The notes: a model not told the origin generated them from the sequence alone. A stretch of 64,000 nucleotides of DNA from Methylobacterium planeticum (GCF_008806345.1 NZ_VZZJ01000007.1:62001-126000); one strand, 5' to 3'. Numbered from the stretch's first letter, positions 1 through 8,838 are shown. A program made the numbers and translations.

Positions 1-48
1 TGGCTGAACCTGCCCCCGGCGCGCGTCTGGGCCTACCGCCGTCCCTGA
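1..48 (+). CDS. C-terminal end of a gene cut by the window start
   Basis: Frame 1 reads WLNLPPARVWAYRRP and stops at 46-48. Only 15 residues are visible, so no family can be assigned. It runs in the same direction as the His-rich gene downstream. It could also be a chance open frame in this GC-rich DNA. Confidence 0.4.
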   Translation, partial: WLNLPPARVWAYRRP

Positions 49-243
49 CGGCCGGGCCTCGCCCGACCCGCTCAAGCTGAACGGGACGCGCCCCGCCTCC
101 GTCAGGGTGCATTCATGCGTTGCGGCCTAACCCTGTTCCCGATGCCGGCCGTCCCCGCCGGCGCGTTGAGCAGGAGTTCGCCCGTGTCCGTCACGACCAT
201 GTCTGTCACGCCCGTGTCCGCCACGCCCGTGTCCGCCAGGCCC

Positions 244-549
244 ATGAGCACGCGCTGGTCCGCCCGCGTCCGGATCCTGGCCGCGGCCCTCGCGCTCGCC
301 GGCGGCCTCGTGGCCGCCGCGCCCCGCGCCGAGGCCGCCCCCGTCGCGCCCTCCGCCGCCGTCGCGGACAGCGCCGAGACCGGCATCATCGCGGTGCGCG
401 GCGGCCACGGCTGGGGTCACCATCACCACCACCATCGCGGCTGGGGGCATCGCCACCACGGCTGGGGCCACCGGCATCACGGCTGGGGTCATCGCCACCA
501 TGGCTGGGGCCACCGGCACCACCATCACCACCACCGCGGCCGCTGGTAG
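244..549 (+). CDS. Histidine-rich secreted protein with GWGHRHH repeats
   Basis: From the ATG at 244 the protein is 101 aa. A basic N-terminus (MSTRWSARVR) and a hydrophobic alanine/leucine stretch ending in an AEAA-type site form a clear signal peptide. The mature C-terminal half is built of GWGH plus runs of His, with GWGHRHH repeated several times, ending in a poly-His run and RGRW. Such tails generally bind Ni, Zn, Cu or Co, so metal buffering in the periplasm or at the surface is a guess. The frame stays open back to an ATG at 115, but those 43 residues are low-complexity V/S/T/P and precede the signal peptide, so 244 is preferred. Confidence 0.65.
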   Translation: MSTRWSARVRILAAALALAGGLVAAAPRAEAAPVAPSAAVADSAETGIIAVRGGHGWGHHHHHHRGWGHRHHGWGHRHHGWGHRHHGWGHRHHHHHHRGRW

Positions 550-619
550 TCGCCAGCACCGGGCCGGCCGCGGCGCGCAGGGGCCTCTCCCGGACGGGGG
601 AGGGCGCGCGCGCCGCGCC

Positions 620-1912
620 TCAGCCGATCCGTTCCAGCACGGTCGCGCGTTCGGGGGGCGCCTCGCCGAGCCGGTAGGCCGCGCGGAGCGCCGCCTCGGC
701 CCGGTCGGCCGCGGCGGCGTCGCGGGCATGCACGATCCCGAGGAGGCCGGTGGCGTCGCCGGGGCGGGCGAGGTCGGTGAAGCCGACGGCCGGGTCGATC
801 GGGTCCTGCGGCCGGGTGCGGCCGCCCCCGAGGCCGATCACCGCGAGACCGATCTCCCGCGTCGCCACCGCGGCGACCGTCCCCGGGGCCCGGACCTCGC
901 GGACGATCTCGGACCGGGGCAGGTGCCGCTCCGGCGCCTCGAGGAGGTCCGCCGGCCCGTCGAGCGCGGCCACCATCCGGGCGAAGACCTCGGCGGCCCG
1001 CCCCGAATCCAGGGCCTCCCCGACCCGCGCCTCCGCCTCGGCGTGGTGGGCGGCGAGGCGCCCGATCACCAGCATCTCGGCGGCGAGCGCCAGCGTGACG
1101 GCGTGGAAGCGCGGCTCGCGCCGGCGCCCCGTGAGGTAGTCGATCGCGTAGGCGACCTCGACGCCGTTGCCGGCGGCGCTGGCCAGGGGCGCGTCCATGT
1201 CGGTGATGAGCGCCACCGTGCGCAGGCCGGCGCCGTTCGCCACGGTGGCGATGCTGCTGGCGAGATCGCGCGCGGCGTCGTGCTCCGCCATGAAGGCGCC
1301 CGAGCCCGTCTTCACGTCCATGACGAGGCCGTCGAGCCCCGCCGCGAGCTTCTTCGACAGGATCGAGGCGGTGATCAGATCGAGGGATTCCACCGTCGCG
1401 GTGGTGTCGCGGATCGCGTAGAGGCGCCGGTCGGCGGGGGCGAGGTCGGCGGTCTGGCCGATGATGGCGCAGCCGACGGCCCGGGTGACGGCGCGGAAGC
1501 GGTCGAGATCCGGCCCGACATGGTAGCCCGGGATGCTCGCGAGCTTGTCGAGGGTCCCGCCCGTATGGCCGAGGCCGCGCCCCGAGATCATCGGCACGAA
1601 GCCGCCGCAGGCGGCCACGATCGGCCCCAGCGCCAGGCTCACCGTGTCGCCGATGCCGCCGGTGGAGTGCTTGTCGAGGACGGGGCCGGGCAGGTCCCAG
1701 GCGAGCACGGTGCCCGAGCGCGTCATCGCCCGGGTGAGGGCGATGCGCTCGGGCAGGGACAGGCCGCGGAAGAACACCGCCATGGCGAAGGCCGTCGCCT
1801 GCCCCTCCGTGACGCTGCCCTCGGTGAGGCCCGCCACGAAGGCGGCGATCTCCGCGTCCTCCAGGGTGCCGCCGTCGCGCTTGCGCCGGATGATCTCCTG
1901 CGGAAGCCTCAC
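620..1912 (-). CDS. deoA: Thymidine phosphorylase
   Basis: A 430-aa protein, close to the usual 440. It splits thymidine with phosphate into thymine and deoxyribose-1-phosphate in the cytoplasm. The phosphate-binding region (KHSTGGIGDTVSLALGP, about residues 80-96) and the pyrimidine-phosphorylase signature (SGRGLGHTGGTLDKLASIPG, about 110-129) are intact. It is the last gene of the cdd-PNP-deoC-deoA operon: its ATG overlaps the deoC stop by 4 bp, so translation is probably coupled. No nucleoside transporter or DeoR-type regulator is adjacent. Confidence 0.95.
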   Translation of the reverse strand: MRLPQEIIRRKRDGGTLEDAEIAAFVAGLTEGSVTEGQATAFAMAVFFRGLSLPERIALTRAMTRSGTVLAWDLPGPVLDKHSTGGIGDTVSLALGPIVAACGGFVPMISGRGLGHTGGTLDKLASIPGYHVGPDLDRFRAVTRAVGCAIIGQTADLAPADRRLYAIRDTTATVESLDLITASILSKKLAAGLDGLVMDVKTGSGAFMAEHDAARDLASSIATVANGAGLRTVALITDMDAPLASAAGNGVEVAYAIDYLTGRRREPRFHAVTLALAAEMLVIGRLAAHHAEAEARVGEALDSGRAAEVFARMVAALDGPADLLEAPERHLPRSEIVREVRAPGTVAAVATREIGLAVIGLGGGRTRPQDPIDPAVGFTDLARPGDATGLLGIVHARDAAAADRAEAALRAAYRLGEAPPERATVLERIG

Positions 1913-2658
1913 GCCTCCGCTCCGAGCGCGGCCCTGAGTTCCCCGAGCAGGCTGCTCGCCCCGAGGCGCAGGGTCGCCGGGCCGGCCCAGTCCGGCCCCA
2001 TCGCGCGGTCGGCCAGCGCCAGGTAGGCGGCGGCGTCCGCGACGCGGCGCAGGCCGCCCGATACCTTGAGGCCGGCCCGGCGCCCCTCCGGCAGGCCCCG
2101 GATCACCCCGAGCATCGCCTCCGCGGCCTCGGGCGTCGCCGAGACCGGGCTCTTGCCCGTCGAGGTCTTGATGAAGTCCGCCCCGGCCTCGAGGGCGAGG
2201 CGGCTCGCCGCCGCGATCGTCGCCGGGTCCGCGAGGGTCCCGGTCTCCAGGATGACCTTGAGGCAGGGCTTGCGGCAGACGTCGCGCACCGCCTCCACCA
2301 TGGCGCGGGCGGCCTCGCGGTCGCCGCGCTGGAAGGCCCGGTAGGGCAGGACGAGGTCGATCTCGTCCGCGCCGTCGGCGATCGCCTCCTCGGTGTCCTC
2401 GACGGCGCGCTCCACGTCCTCGCCGCCGCCCGGGAAATTGATCACCGTGGCGACCCGCACCCCCGAGCCCGCGAGCGCCCGCGCCCCCTGGCTGACGAAT
2501 TGCGGCCAGACGCAGATCGCCGCGACCCCGCTCGCCCGGGCCTCGCGGCAGAGGGCGTCGACCCGGGACGGGGTGCAGGTGTCGCCGAGGTCGGTGAGGT
2601 CGAGGAGCGGCAGCGCCCGGCGCGCCACCGCGGCGGCATCGAAGGGGGGCTCAAGCAT
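1909..2658 (-). CDS. deoC: Deoxyribose-phosphate aldolase
   Basis: A 249-aa class I aldolase that cleaves 2-deoxyribose-5-phosphate to glyceraldehyde-3-phosphate and acetaldehyde. The Schiff-base lysine lies in GADFIKTSTGKSP (about residues 158-170), and the proton-relay aspartate in DEIDLVLPYRAF (about 98-109). It overlaps the PNP gene upstream by 8 bp and deoA downstream by 4 bp. A phosphopentomutase would be needed to link the phosphorylases to this step; none is seen in the window. Confidence 0.95.
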   Translation of the reverse strand: MLEPPFDAAAVARRALPLLDLTDLGDTCTPSRVDALCREARASGVAAICVWPQFVSQGARALAGSGVRVATVINFPGGGEDVERAVEDTEEAIADGADEIDLVLPYRAFQRGDREAARAMVEAVRDVCRKPCLKVILETGTLADPATIAAASRLALEAGADFIKTSTGKSPVSATPEAAEAMLGVIRGLPEGRRAGLKVSGGLRRVADAAAYLALADRAMGPDWAGPATLRLGASSLLGELRAALGAEA

Positions 2659-3517
2659 CGTGCGGGCTCCAGGCGGGCATCGGTTCGACCTCGAGGCGGC
2701 CCACGAAGGCGGCGACGAGGCGGACGAGATCGGAGGCCACGGCGGCCGCCGCCTCCTTGGTCTCGGCGTGGCGCGGGTCGCCGCCGCCGATCCCCGCCGC
2801 GCGGTTCGTCACCACCGAGAGGGCGGCGACCCGCAGGCCGAAGAAGCGGGCGAGGATCACCTCCGGCACCGTCGACATGCCGACGAGGTCGGCCCCGAGG
2901 CGCCCCGCCATGCGCACCTCCGCGGGCGTCTCGAAGCTCGGGCCGCAGAACCAGGCGTAGACGCCCTCGAGCAGGGGCACGCCGCTGGCCTCGGCCGCCG
3001 CCCGCAGGGCCGCGCGCAGGGCCGGATCGTAGGCCTGCGTCATCGGCACGAAGCGGGCGTCGCTGGCCTCGCCGACCAGGGGGTTGAGGCCCGCGAGATT
3101 GAGGTGGTCGGTCAGCATCACGAGGCTGCCGGGGCCGGCCTCCGGCATCAGCGAGCCCGAGGCGTTGGTGAGGAGGAGCGCGCCGGCGCCGAGCGCCCGG
3201 GCCACCCCGATCGGGGTGCGCATCACGGCGGCGTCGCCCCGCTCGTAGGCGTGCGAGCGGCCCTCGAAGACGAGGACGGGCCGCCCGGCGAGGAGGCCCC
3301 TGTGAAGGGTGCCGCCATGGCCGCTGACGCCGGGCTCGGGGAAGCCCGAGATGCCCGCGTAGGGCCGCGACAGGCGCCCGGACAGGCTGGCTGCGAGGGG
3401 CCCGAGGCCGGTGCCGGTGACGATGGCGCAGGCGTAGGGCCCCGCGAAGCCCGCCTCGCTCAGGGATTCGGCGGTGCGCGCGACGATCGGGTCGGCCGGA
3501 ATCTCAGGCATCGGCAC
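2651..3517 (-). CDS. punA: Purine nucleoside phosphorylase (trimeric PNP/MTAP-like family)
   Basis: A 288-aa protein of the trimeric (deoxy)inosine/guanosine phosphorylase family. Family motifs seen are GTGLGPLAASL near residue 35, the phosphate-site region GRSHAYERGD, LLTNASGSL and LVGMSTVPE. It releases a purine base and (deoxy)ribose-1-phosphate. The start overlaps the 3' end of cdd by 14 bp, and the operon context fits nucleoside salvage. An S-methyl-thioadenosine phosphorylase role is less likely given the cdd/deoC/deoA neighbours. Confidence 0.9.
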   Translation of the reverse strand: MPMPEIPADPIVARTAESLSEAGFAGPYACAIVTGTGLGPLAASLSGRLSRPYAGISGFPEPGVSGHGGTLHRGLLAGRPVLVFEGRSHAYERGDAAVMRTPIGVARALGAGALLLTNASGSLMPEAGPGSLVMLTDHLNLAGLNPLVGEASDARFVPMTQAYDPALRAALRAAAEASGVPLLEGVYAWFCGPSFETPAEVRMAGRLGADLVGMSTVPEVILARFFGLRVAALSVVTNRAAGIGGGDPRHAETKEAAAAVASDLVRLVAAFVGRLEVEPMPAWSPHDA

Positions 3518-3914
3518 GGAGCGTCTCCGGCCCGAAGGATTCGGGCAGCAGCGCGTCGAGGGTGTAGCTGCGCCGAAGGCCCTCCGGCCCCGCCACGTGG
3601 ACCGGCGTCGCGCCGGGGGCGAATTCCCGGATGCGCTGGCGGCAGGCGCCGCAGGGCGTGACGAGACCCCGGCCCTCGCCGAGCACCAGGATCGCCCGGA
3701 TGGCGCGCCCGCCCCCCGCCACCATGGCGGCGATCGCCCCGGCTTCCGCGCAGGTGCCGACCGGATAGGCGGCGTTCTCGACGTTGCAGCCCGCGTGGAT
3801 GCGCCCCTGCTCGTCGCGCAGGGCCGCGCCGACCGGGAAGTTCGAGTAGGGGGCGTGCGCGTTCGCGCGCACCGTCTTGGCCGCCTCGAACAGGGCCGAG
3901 AGGTCGGGGGTCAC
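3504..3914 (-). CDS. cdd: Cytidine deaminase
   Basis: Deaminates (deoxy)cytidine to (deoxy)uridine. The zinc site is present: CAE (within GTCAEAGAIAA, catalytic Glu) and PCGACRQ supply the ligands, and NVENAAYP is the substrate loop. The GTG at 3914 is chosen because AGGAG lies 7-8 bp upstream and it gives 136 aa, the normal size. An upstream extension to 4019 adds an Arg-rich tail with no counterpart in the family. It is the first gene of the salvage operon and probably lies just behind its promoter. Confidence 0.93.
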   Translation of the reverse strand: MTPDLSALFEAAKTVRANAHAPYSNFPVGAALRDEQGRIHAGCNVENAAYPVGTCAEAGAIAAMVAGGGRAIRAILVLGEGRGLVTPCGACRQRIREFAPGATPVHVAGPEGLRRSYTLDALLPESFGPETLRADA

Positions 3915-4073
3915 CGGGCATCTCCTGCGGCCGCGCCCGCTGAACCGTCGATCGACGCGGCCTCCATGCGTGATCTTTGGCACCGGGCCCGCCGGCCTGT
4001 CGAGGGCCGAGATCGACAAGGCCCGGGCAGGCTCCTATGACGCATCGGAGGATCGGCGAGCCGGGAGAGCAGG

Positions 4074-4292
4074 ATGCTGGGCCGTTACGAGCGCGGGGCG
4101 AGCGGCGAGGCTGTGGTCGAGTACGGCGACGGCACCATGCGGGTGATCAAGCCCGGCAGCTTCGTGCGCTGCGCGGTGACGGGCACGGCGATCACCCTCG
4201 ATGCCCTGCGCTACTGGAGTGTCGAGCGCCAGGAAGCCTTCGCGACGCCCGAGGCCGCGCTCCAGCGCCTGAAGGAATCCGGCCGGCCCTGA
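4074..4292 (+). CDS. DUF2093 family protein
   Basis: A 72-aa protein with the DUF2093 pattern: a short beta-rich start, then VIKPGSFVRCAVTGTAI and LRYWSVERQEAF with alternating hydrophobic and charged residues. The family is common in alphaproteobacteria, often near lpxK, as here. Function unknown. The frame starts after an AGAGCAGG ribosome-binding-like stretch. Confidence 0.85.
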   Translation: MLGRYERGASGEAVVEYGDGTMRVIKPGSFVRCAVTGTAITLDALRYWSVERQEAFATPEAALQRLKESGRP

Positions 4293-4305
4293 GCCGGCAG
4301 CCGGT

Positions 4306-4324
4306 CCGCGCCCACCGGGCGCGG
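4306..4324 (+). terminator. GC hairpin after the DUF2093 gene
   Basis: CCGCGCCC and GGGCGCGG form a perfect 8-bp stem with a 3-nt loop, 13 bp after the DUF2093 stop. There is no T-run, so it may only pause or stabilise transcripts. Confidence 0.35.
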
Positions 4325-4363
4325 GGCCGAGGCGGGGAAGCCCCGCCGACCGGAGACCGACCG

Positions 4364-4996
4364 ATGAGCCTTCACACTTGGTGGCTGTTCTTCAGCGCCG
4401 TCTTCCTCCTCTGCGGCACGCCGGGGCCGAACATGCTGCACGTGCTGACGCGCAGCGTCCGGCTCGGCGTGCGCCGGACGATCGCCACCATGGCGGGCTG
4501 CCTCAGCGCGATCCTGCTCGTCCTCGCGGCCTCGGCCGCCGGCCTGAGCGCGGTGCTGGTCGCTGCCCCGACCCTGTTCGAGGTGATCCGCTACGCCGGC
4601 GTCGCCTACCTCCTCTATCTCGGCGTCAAGGCGTGGCGGGGCGCCGACGGGCCGATCGCGGCCGAGCCCGGCGCGCTGCCGGCCGGCCCCCGGCTGACGG
4701 CGCCGCGGCTCGTCCGCGACGGGTTCCTGATCGGCCTCAGCAACCCGAAGCTGCTCCTCTTCGCCACCGCCTTCTTCCCGCAATTCATCGACGGCGGCGC
4801 GCCGCAGGCCCCGCAATTCGCGATTCTGGTCACGACCTTCGCGGGCGCGGAGCTGTTTTGGTACGGGGTCTACGCCCTCAGTGGGCAGCGCCTCGCCGCC
4901 TTCCTGACGCGCCCGGGGCTGAAGCGCCTGTTCGACCGGATCACCGGCGGGCTCTTCCTGGGCTTCGGCGCGGCGCTGCTCGGCTTCCGCCCCTGA
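4364..4996 (+). CDS. LysE/RhtB-family amino-acid exporter
   Basis: A 210-aa membrane protein with about six hydrophobic segments. The N-terminal family signature is visible: a first helix followed by TPGPNMLHVLTRSVRLGVRR (about residues 17-36). A second landmark is LIGLSNPKLLLFATAFFPQF. The family exports amino acids or homoserine lactones by proton exchange; the substrate here cannot be told. ATG at 4364 is used because upstream in-frame sequence is not hydrophobic. Confidence 0.9.
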   Translation: MSLHTWWLFFSAVFLLCGTPGPNMLHVLTRSVRLGVRRTIATMAGCLSAILLVLAASAAGLSAVLVAAPTLFEVIRYAGVAYLLYLGVKAWRGADGPIAAEPGALPAGPRLTAPRLVRDGFLIGLSNPKLLLFATAFFPQFIDGGAPQAPQFAILVTTFAGAELFWYGVYALSGQRLAAFLTRPGLKRLFDRITGGLFLGFGAALLGFRP

Positions 4997-5002
4997 CGCG
5001 GA

Positions 5003-5977
5003 TCAGCCGCGGCAGAGCGGCGCGACCTGGGCCCGGATGGCCGCCGCGTCGGCGAAGATCAGGCGCACCGGCAGGGTCGGGACCTCGTGGCCCGCGGGCA
5101 GGCGCACCGCGTCCTTCTCCGTCGTGACGAGGCCGGCCCCGCGGCGCGCCGCCTCCGCCGCGAGGGCCGCGAGGTCCCGGGCCGTGTAGGGGTGGTGGTC
5201 CGGGAAGGCGCGGGTGGCGACGATTTCGGCGCCGGTCGCCCGCAGGGTGTCGAAGAACTTCTCGGGACGGCCGATCCCCGCGAAAGCGAGGACCCGGCGC
5301 CCCGGTGAGGCGCCCGCCTCCGGCACCAGCCGCGCCCGGTGGACGGGAAGCCCCCGCACGCGCGCCTCGGCCGCCACCGCCTCGCCCGCCCGCCCCTCGC
5401 CGACCAGCACCACGCCGGCGACATGCGGCCATTGCCGGGGAAGCGGCGCCCGCAGCGGACCCGCCGGGAAGGGCCGGCCGTTGCCGTTCCCCGAAGCCGC
5501 GTCGACCACCGCCAGGGCGAGGTCCTTGATCAGGCTCGGGTTCTGCAGGCCGTCATCCATCACGATCACCCGGGCGCCCGCCGCCGCGCAGGCCAGCGCC
5601 CCGGCGACCCGGTCGCGGGCGACGAGGGTCGGGGCGTGGCGGGCGAGCAGCAACGGCTCGTCGCCGACATCGCGCGCCCGGTGCCGCGCGGGATCGACCC
5701 GAACCGGCCCGGCGAGGCGCCCGCCATAGCCGCGGCTGAGGAAGGCCGGCTCCGCGCCGAGGTCGCGCAGCAACGCGGCGAGCGCGAGGGCGGTCGGCGT
5801 CTTGCCGGCGCCCCCCAGGGTGAAGTTGCCGAGGCAGAGCACCGGGCAGGGAGCCCGCGCGCCCGCCCGGTCCATCCGGGCCGCCGTCAGCGCCCCGTAG
5901 GCGCTCCCGAGCGGGGCGAGGAGCCGGGCGGCGGGGTGATCCGGCGCGGCCGACCAGAACCGGGGCGGGCGGATCAT
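5003..5977 (-). CDS. lpxK: Tetraacyldisaccharide 4'-kinase
   Basis: A 324-aa inner-membrane kinase that phosphorylates the lipid A disaccharide at the 4' position. The P-loop LGNFTLGGAGKTP is near residues 50-62, RGYGG follows, and a C-terminal FPDHHPYTARDL motif is present. It follows waaA with a 34-bp gap and lies in the same run as the DUF374 acyltransferase, the usual alphaproteobacterial lipid A/KDO cluster. Confidence 0.95.
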   Translation of the reverse strand: MIRPPRFWSAAPDHPAARLLAPLGSAYGALTAARMDRAGARAPCPVLCLGNFTLGGAGKTPTALALAALLRDLGAEPAFLSRGYGGRLAGPVRVDPARHRARDVGDEPLLLARHAPTLVARDRVAGALACAAAGARVIVMDDGLQNPSLIKDLALAVVDAASGNGNGRPFPAGPLRAPLPRQWPHVAGVVLVGEGRAGEAVAAEARVRGLPVHRARLVPEAGASPGRRVLAFAGIGRPEKFFDTLRATGAEIVATRAFPDHHPYTARDLAALAAEAARRGAGLVTTEKDAVRLPAGHEVPTLPVRLIFADAAAIRAQVAPLCRG

Positions 5978-6011
5978 GCGGGCCGCTCCCGGCCCTGCGG
6001 GGGGCGCCGGC

Positions 6012-7316
6012 TCACGCGCCGTGCAGGGCCGCGAGCTTCATCTGCGCGATGAAGGGGTCGAGGACCGCGAGGGTGCGCTCCACCGCGCCCTCGAAGGGGC
6101 GCAGCGCCCGCTGGCCGGCCACCGCCATGCTGCGGATGCGGAGCGGATCGGCCAGGAGCGCGCCGACGCTCGCGGTGAGCTCGGCGGCGTCGGCGACCGC
6201 GAGGGCGCCCTCCGCGGCGTCGAGCGCGCGGTAGACCTGCGTGAAATTGTGCGTGTGGGGTCCGTGCAGCACGGCGGTGTCGAGGCGGATCGGCTCGATC
6301 GGGTTCTGGCCGCCATGGGGCACCAGGGAGCCGCCGAGATAGACCAGCGGGCTCAGGCGGTAGAACAGGCCGAGCTCGCCGATCGTGTCGGCGACGTAGA
6401 CGTCGATGTTCGGCTGCGGGCGCCCGCCCGCGGCGCGGCGGCTGGAGCGCAGGCCCGCCGCCGCGGCGCAGCCCGCGACCGCCTCGCCCCGGCGCGGATG
6501 GCGGGGCACCACGATGGTGAGGAGGCGCGGCAGGCGCTCCTTCAGGGCCGCGTGGGCCTCGGCCACCATCTCGTCCTCGCCCGGATGCGTGCTCGCCGCG
6601 ACCCAGATCGGGCGGTCGCCGATCATCTCGCCGAGATAGGCCGTCTGCTGGCGGTCGGCCGGGGGCACGGCCGAATCGTATTTGAGGTTGCCGGCGATGC
6701 TGACCCGCGGGGCGCCGAGCCGGGCGAAGCGCTCGGCGTCGTCCTGGGTCTGCGCGAGGCAGATGGCGATGCGGGCGAGCAGCGCCTGGGCGGTGCGCGG
6801 CGCGCGCTCCCAGCCTTTGAAGGAGCGCTCGGACATGCGCCCGTTGACGAGGAGCAGGGGGATGTCGCGGGCATGGAGCGCCACAACCGTGTTCGGCCAG
6901 ATCTCGGATTCGGCCACGAGGGCGAGGTCGGGCTGCCAATGGTCGAGGAAGCGCTCGACCCAGCGCGGCGCGTCGAGGGGCATGTACTGGTGCACGGCCC
7001 CGGCGGGCAGACGGTGGCCGATCAGCTCGGCCGCGCTCCGGGTGCCCGTGGTGACGAGGACCGAGAAACCGCGCCGGATCATGCCCTCGACGAGGCCGAT
7101 CAGCGACAGCGCCTCACCGATGCTGGCCCCGTGCATCCAGACGAGGGAGCCGACCGGGCGGGCGCGCCCGGGCAGGCCGCGGCGTTCGGTGAGGCGGCCC
7201 GGATCCTCCTTGCCCCGGCGCGAGCGCCAGGCGAGCAGCCCCGCCACCGCGGGCTCGCCGAGATAGAGGCCGTAGCGGTAGGCCCGCAGCGGCAGGGTGA
7301 GGGGCGGGGCCTTCAT
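6012..7316 (-). CDS. waaA: 3-deoxy-D-manno-octulosonic acid (KDO) transferase
   Basis: A 434-aa GT30 glycosyltransferase that adds KDO from CMP-KDO to lipid A precursor. Family motifs in order: MHGASIGEALS near residue 62 (catalytic Glu), LALVAESEIWPN, AASTHPGEDE and GGSLVPHGGQNPIEP. The ATG at 7316 overlaps the DUF374 stop by 4 bp. The open frame runs further upstream, but that part is out-of-frame DUF374 sequence and is not translated as such. Confidence 0.95.
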   Translation of the reverse strand: MKAPPLTLPLRAYRYGLYLGEPAVAGLLAWRSRRGKEDPGRLTERRGLPGRARPVGSLVWMHGASIGEALSLIGLVEGMIRRGFSVLVTTGTRSAAELIGHRLPAGAVHQYMPLDAPRWVERFLDHWQPDLALVAESEIWPNTVVALHARDIPLLLVNGRMSERSFKGWERAPRTAQALLARIAICLAQTQDDAERFARLGAPRVSIAGNLKYDSAVPPADRQQTAYLGEMIGDRPIWVAASTHPGEDEMVAEAHAALKERLPRLLTIVVPRHPRRGEAVAGCAAAAGLRSSRRAAGGRPQPNIDVYVADTIGELGLFYRLSPLVYLGGSLVPHGGQNPIEPIRLDTAVLHGPHTHNFTQVYRALDAAEGALAVADAAELTASVGALLADPLRIRSMAVAGQRALRPFEGAVERTLAVLDPFIAQMKLAALHGA

Positions 7317-8035
7317 GCGGGCGGCCCCACCCGGTCGGGGCGCCCGACCAGGGTGTAGGCCCGGTCGTGCACCCGGTTCATCTCGGCCTCGAGGCGCTGG
7401 CGCAGGGCCTCGAAATCCTCGGGCTCGTTCTCGCGCGGGACGTGGATCGGCTCGCCGAACACCATCGCGCCGCGCCCGAAGGGCAGGCCGAGGCAGGCCC
7501 GGTCCCAGCTGTTGAAGCGGATGTGCCGGCTCGTCACCACCGCCACCGGGACGATCGGGCGACCCGAGAAGCGGGCCAGCGTCAGGATGCCCGCATCGGC
7601 CCGGCGCGAGACCTTGGGAACGTCGGCGCTGAAGGCCACGGTCTCGCCGTCGCGCAGCGCCCGCACCATCGCCCGCAGGCCCTCGGCGCCCCCCTTGGCG
7701 CGGACGTCGCGCACGGCGCGGCCGCGGGCGCCCGAGGCGCGCATCACCCGGACGCCGAGGCGCTCGAGGGCCATCGTGTTGATGTTGCCGTCGGGGTTGC
7801 GCGAGATGATCGTCGCCACCCGGTCGTGCGGCCGGCGCATGAAGGCGATCATCAGGTGCTGGCCGTGCCACATGCCGGCGATGAAGGGCGAGACCCCGTC
7901 GAGCCAGGCATCCGGCCCCGTCGGCTCGACGACGAAGCGGTTGGTGCGCCGGACGAGGTCCAGGTACCCGGACGCAACCCGGCTGAGGGCGCGCTGGACA
8001 GCTGGGCGGCGGCTGATGCGTTTGACGAGGCTCAT
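7313..8035 (-). CDS. DUF374 lysophospholipid acyltransferase family protein
   Basis: A 240-aa protein of the DUF374 branch of lysophospholipid acyltransferases. GMWHGQHLMIAFM (near residue 53) holds the histidine that stands in for the HX4D site, and DVPKVSRRADAGI lies about residue 150. It is the first gene of the waaA-lpxK operon and overlaps waaA by 4 bp. A role in acylating a lipid A or phospholipid intermediate is inferred from family and neighbours. Confidence 0.88.
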   Translation of the reverse strand: MSLVKRISRRPAVQRALSRVASGYLDLVRRTNRFVVEPTGPDAWLDGVSPFIAGMWHGQHLMIAFMRRPHDRVATIISRNPDGNINTMALERLGVRVMRASGARGRAVRDVRAKGGAEGLRAMVRALRDGETVAFSADVPKVSRRADAGILTLARFSGRPIVPVAVVTSRHIRFNSWDRACLGLPFGRGAMVFGEPIHVPRENEPEDFEALRQRLEAEMNRVHDRAYTLVGRPDRVGPPA

Positions 8036-8250
8036 GTCTCGCTTCTGAGGCCTGCGGCCCCGCGGGTCCGCAATTGCTCTGGGCCGGATCCGGACGCACG
8101 CGCGACCTCGGTGACGGACCGGCTGGCGAACCGGACACCACCGGAGGCGCGGGCTGTCTAGCCCCGATCTCGTTGCGGGCGCAACCGGGGCCGGCGCGCC
8201 GGAACGCGGCCTAGGCCGCCGAGGCGGCGAAAAAGCGGCGCCGCGCTTGT

Positions 8251-8288
8251 TTAGATCGGTTCCAATGTATAAGTTGGAATCGATCTAA
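8251..8288. promoter_or_regulatory. 15-bp inverted repeat upstream of the VIT gene
   Basis: TTAGATCGGTTCCAA (8251-8265) and TTGGAATCGATCTAA (8274-8288) form an inverted repeat with one mismatch around an 8-nt AT-rich spacer. It ends 16 bp before the VIT gene's ATG, in a locally AT-rich patch. It could be an operator, possibly for an iron or manganese regulator of the Fur/Irr/MntR kind judging from the gene controlled, or a 5'-UTR hairpin. Confidence 0.55.
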
Positions 8289-8304
8289 TCTGAGAGGCAA
8301 TGCG

Positions 8305-8838
8305 ATGATTCTGGCGAATTCGGGGGGTGTTTCCACCGATTCCGCGGCCGCCGAGCGCCACCGCGCCTTCGTGCTGCAATACGTGCAGCCGGCGCTCGCC
8401 GGCCTGATCGACGGCTCGGTCTCGACGCTGGCACCGATCTTCGCGGCGGCCTTCGCCACGCACAGCAACTGGGCGACCTTCCTGGTCGGCCTCGCGGCCT
8501 CGGTGGGGGCGGGGATCAGCATGGGCTTCACCGAGGCCCTCTCCGACGACGGCCGCGTCACCGGGCGCGGCTCGCCGCTGATGCGTGGGATCGTCTGCGG
8601 CGTCATGACGGCGCTCGGCGGGCTCGGGCACACGCTGCCCTACGCGATCCCCGATTCCTGGCCGAACGCCTTCGCGCTCGCCACCGGCCTCGCGGTGATC
8701 GTGGTCGCGGCGGAGCTCCTGGCGATCTCGGCAATCCGCACGCGCTACATGGCGACGCCGTTCTGGCGCGCGACCCTGCAGGTGGTGCTCGGCGGCGTGC
8801 TGGTGCTGCTCGCGGGTGTGGTGATCGGCAATGCCTGA
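8305..8838 (+). CDS. VIT/CCC1-family membrane protein, probable iron or manganese transporter
   Basis: A 177-aa protein with about four to five hydrophobic segments. It matches the VIT-like membrane half of MbfA-type proteins: [20 protein letters not shown] (about residues 28-47) and [20 protein letters not shown]. In rhizobial MbfA a ferritin-like (erythrin) domain precedes this half; here it is absent and the first 20 residues are short and polar. Likely exports Fe2+ or Mn2+. The dyad just upstream suggests metal-responsive control. Confidence 0.75.
   Translation: MILANSGGVSTDSAAAERHRAFVLQYVQPALAGLIDGSVSTLAPIFAAAFATHSNWATFLVGLAASVGAGISMGFTEALSDDGRVTGRGSPLMRGIVCGVMTALGGLGHTLPYAIPDSWPNAFALATGLAVIVVAAELLAISAIRTRYMATPFWRATLQVVLGGVLVLLAGVVIGNA

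Noticed and set aside
500..2026. 508-codon plus-strand frame over deoA
   Set aside because: Shadow of deoA; the minus-strand frame carries all the enzyme motifs.
7317..8141. N-terminal extension of WaaA upstream of 7316
   Set aside because: It is the out-of-frame DUF374 gene; the family start is at 7316 with a 4-bp overlap.
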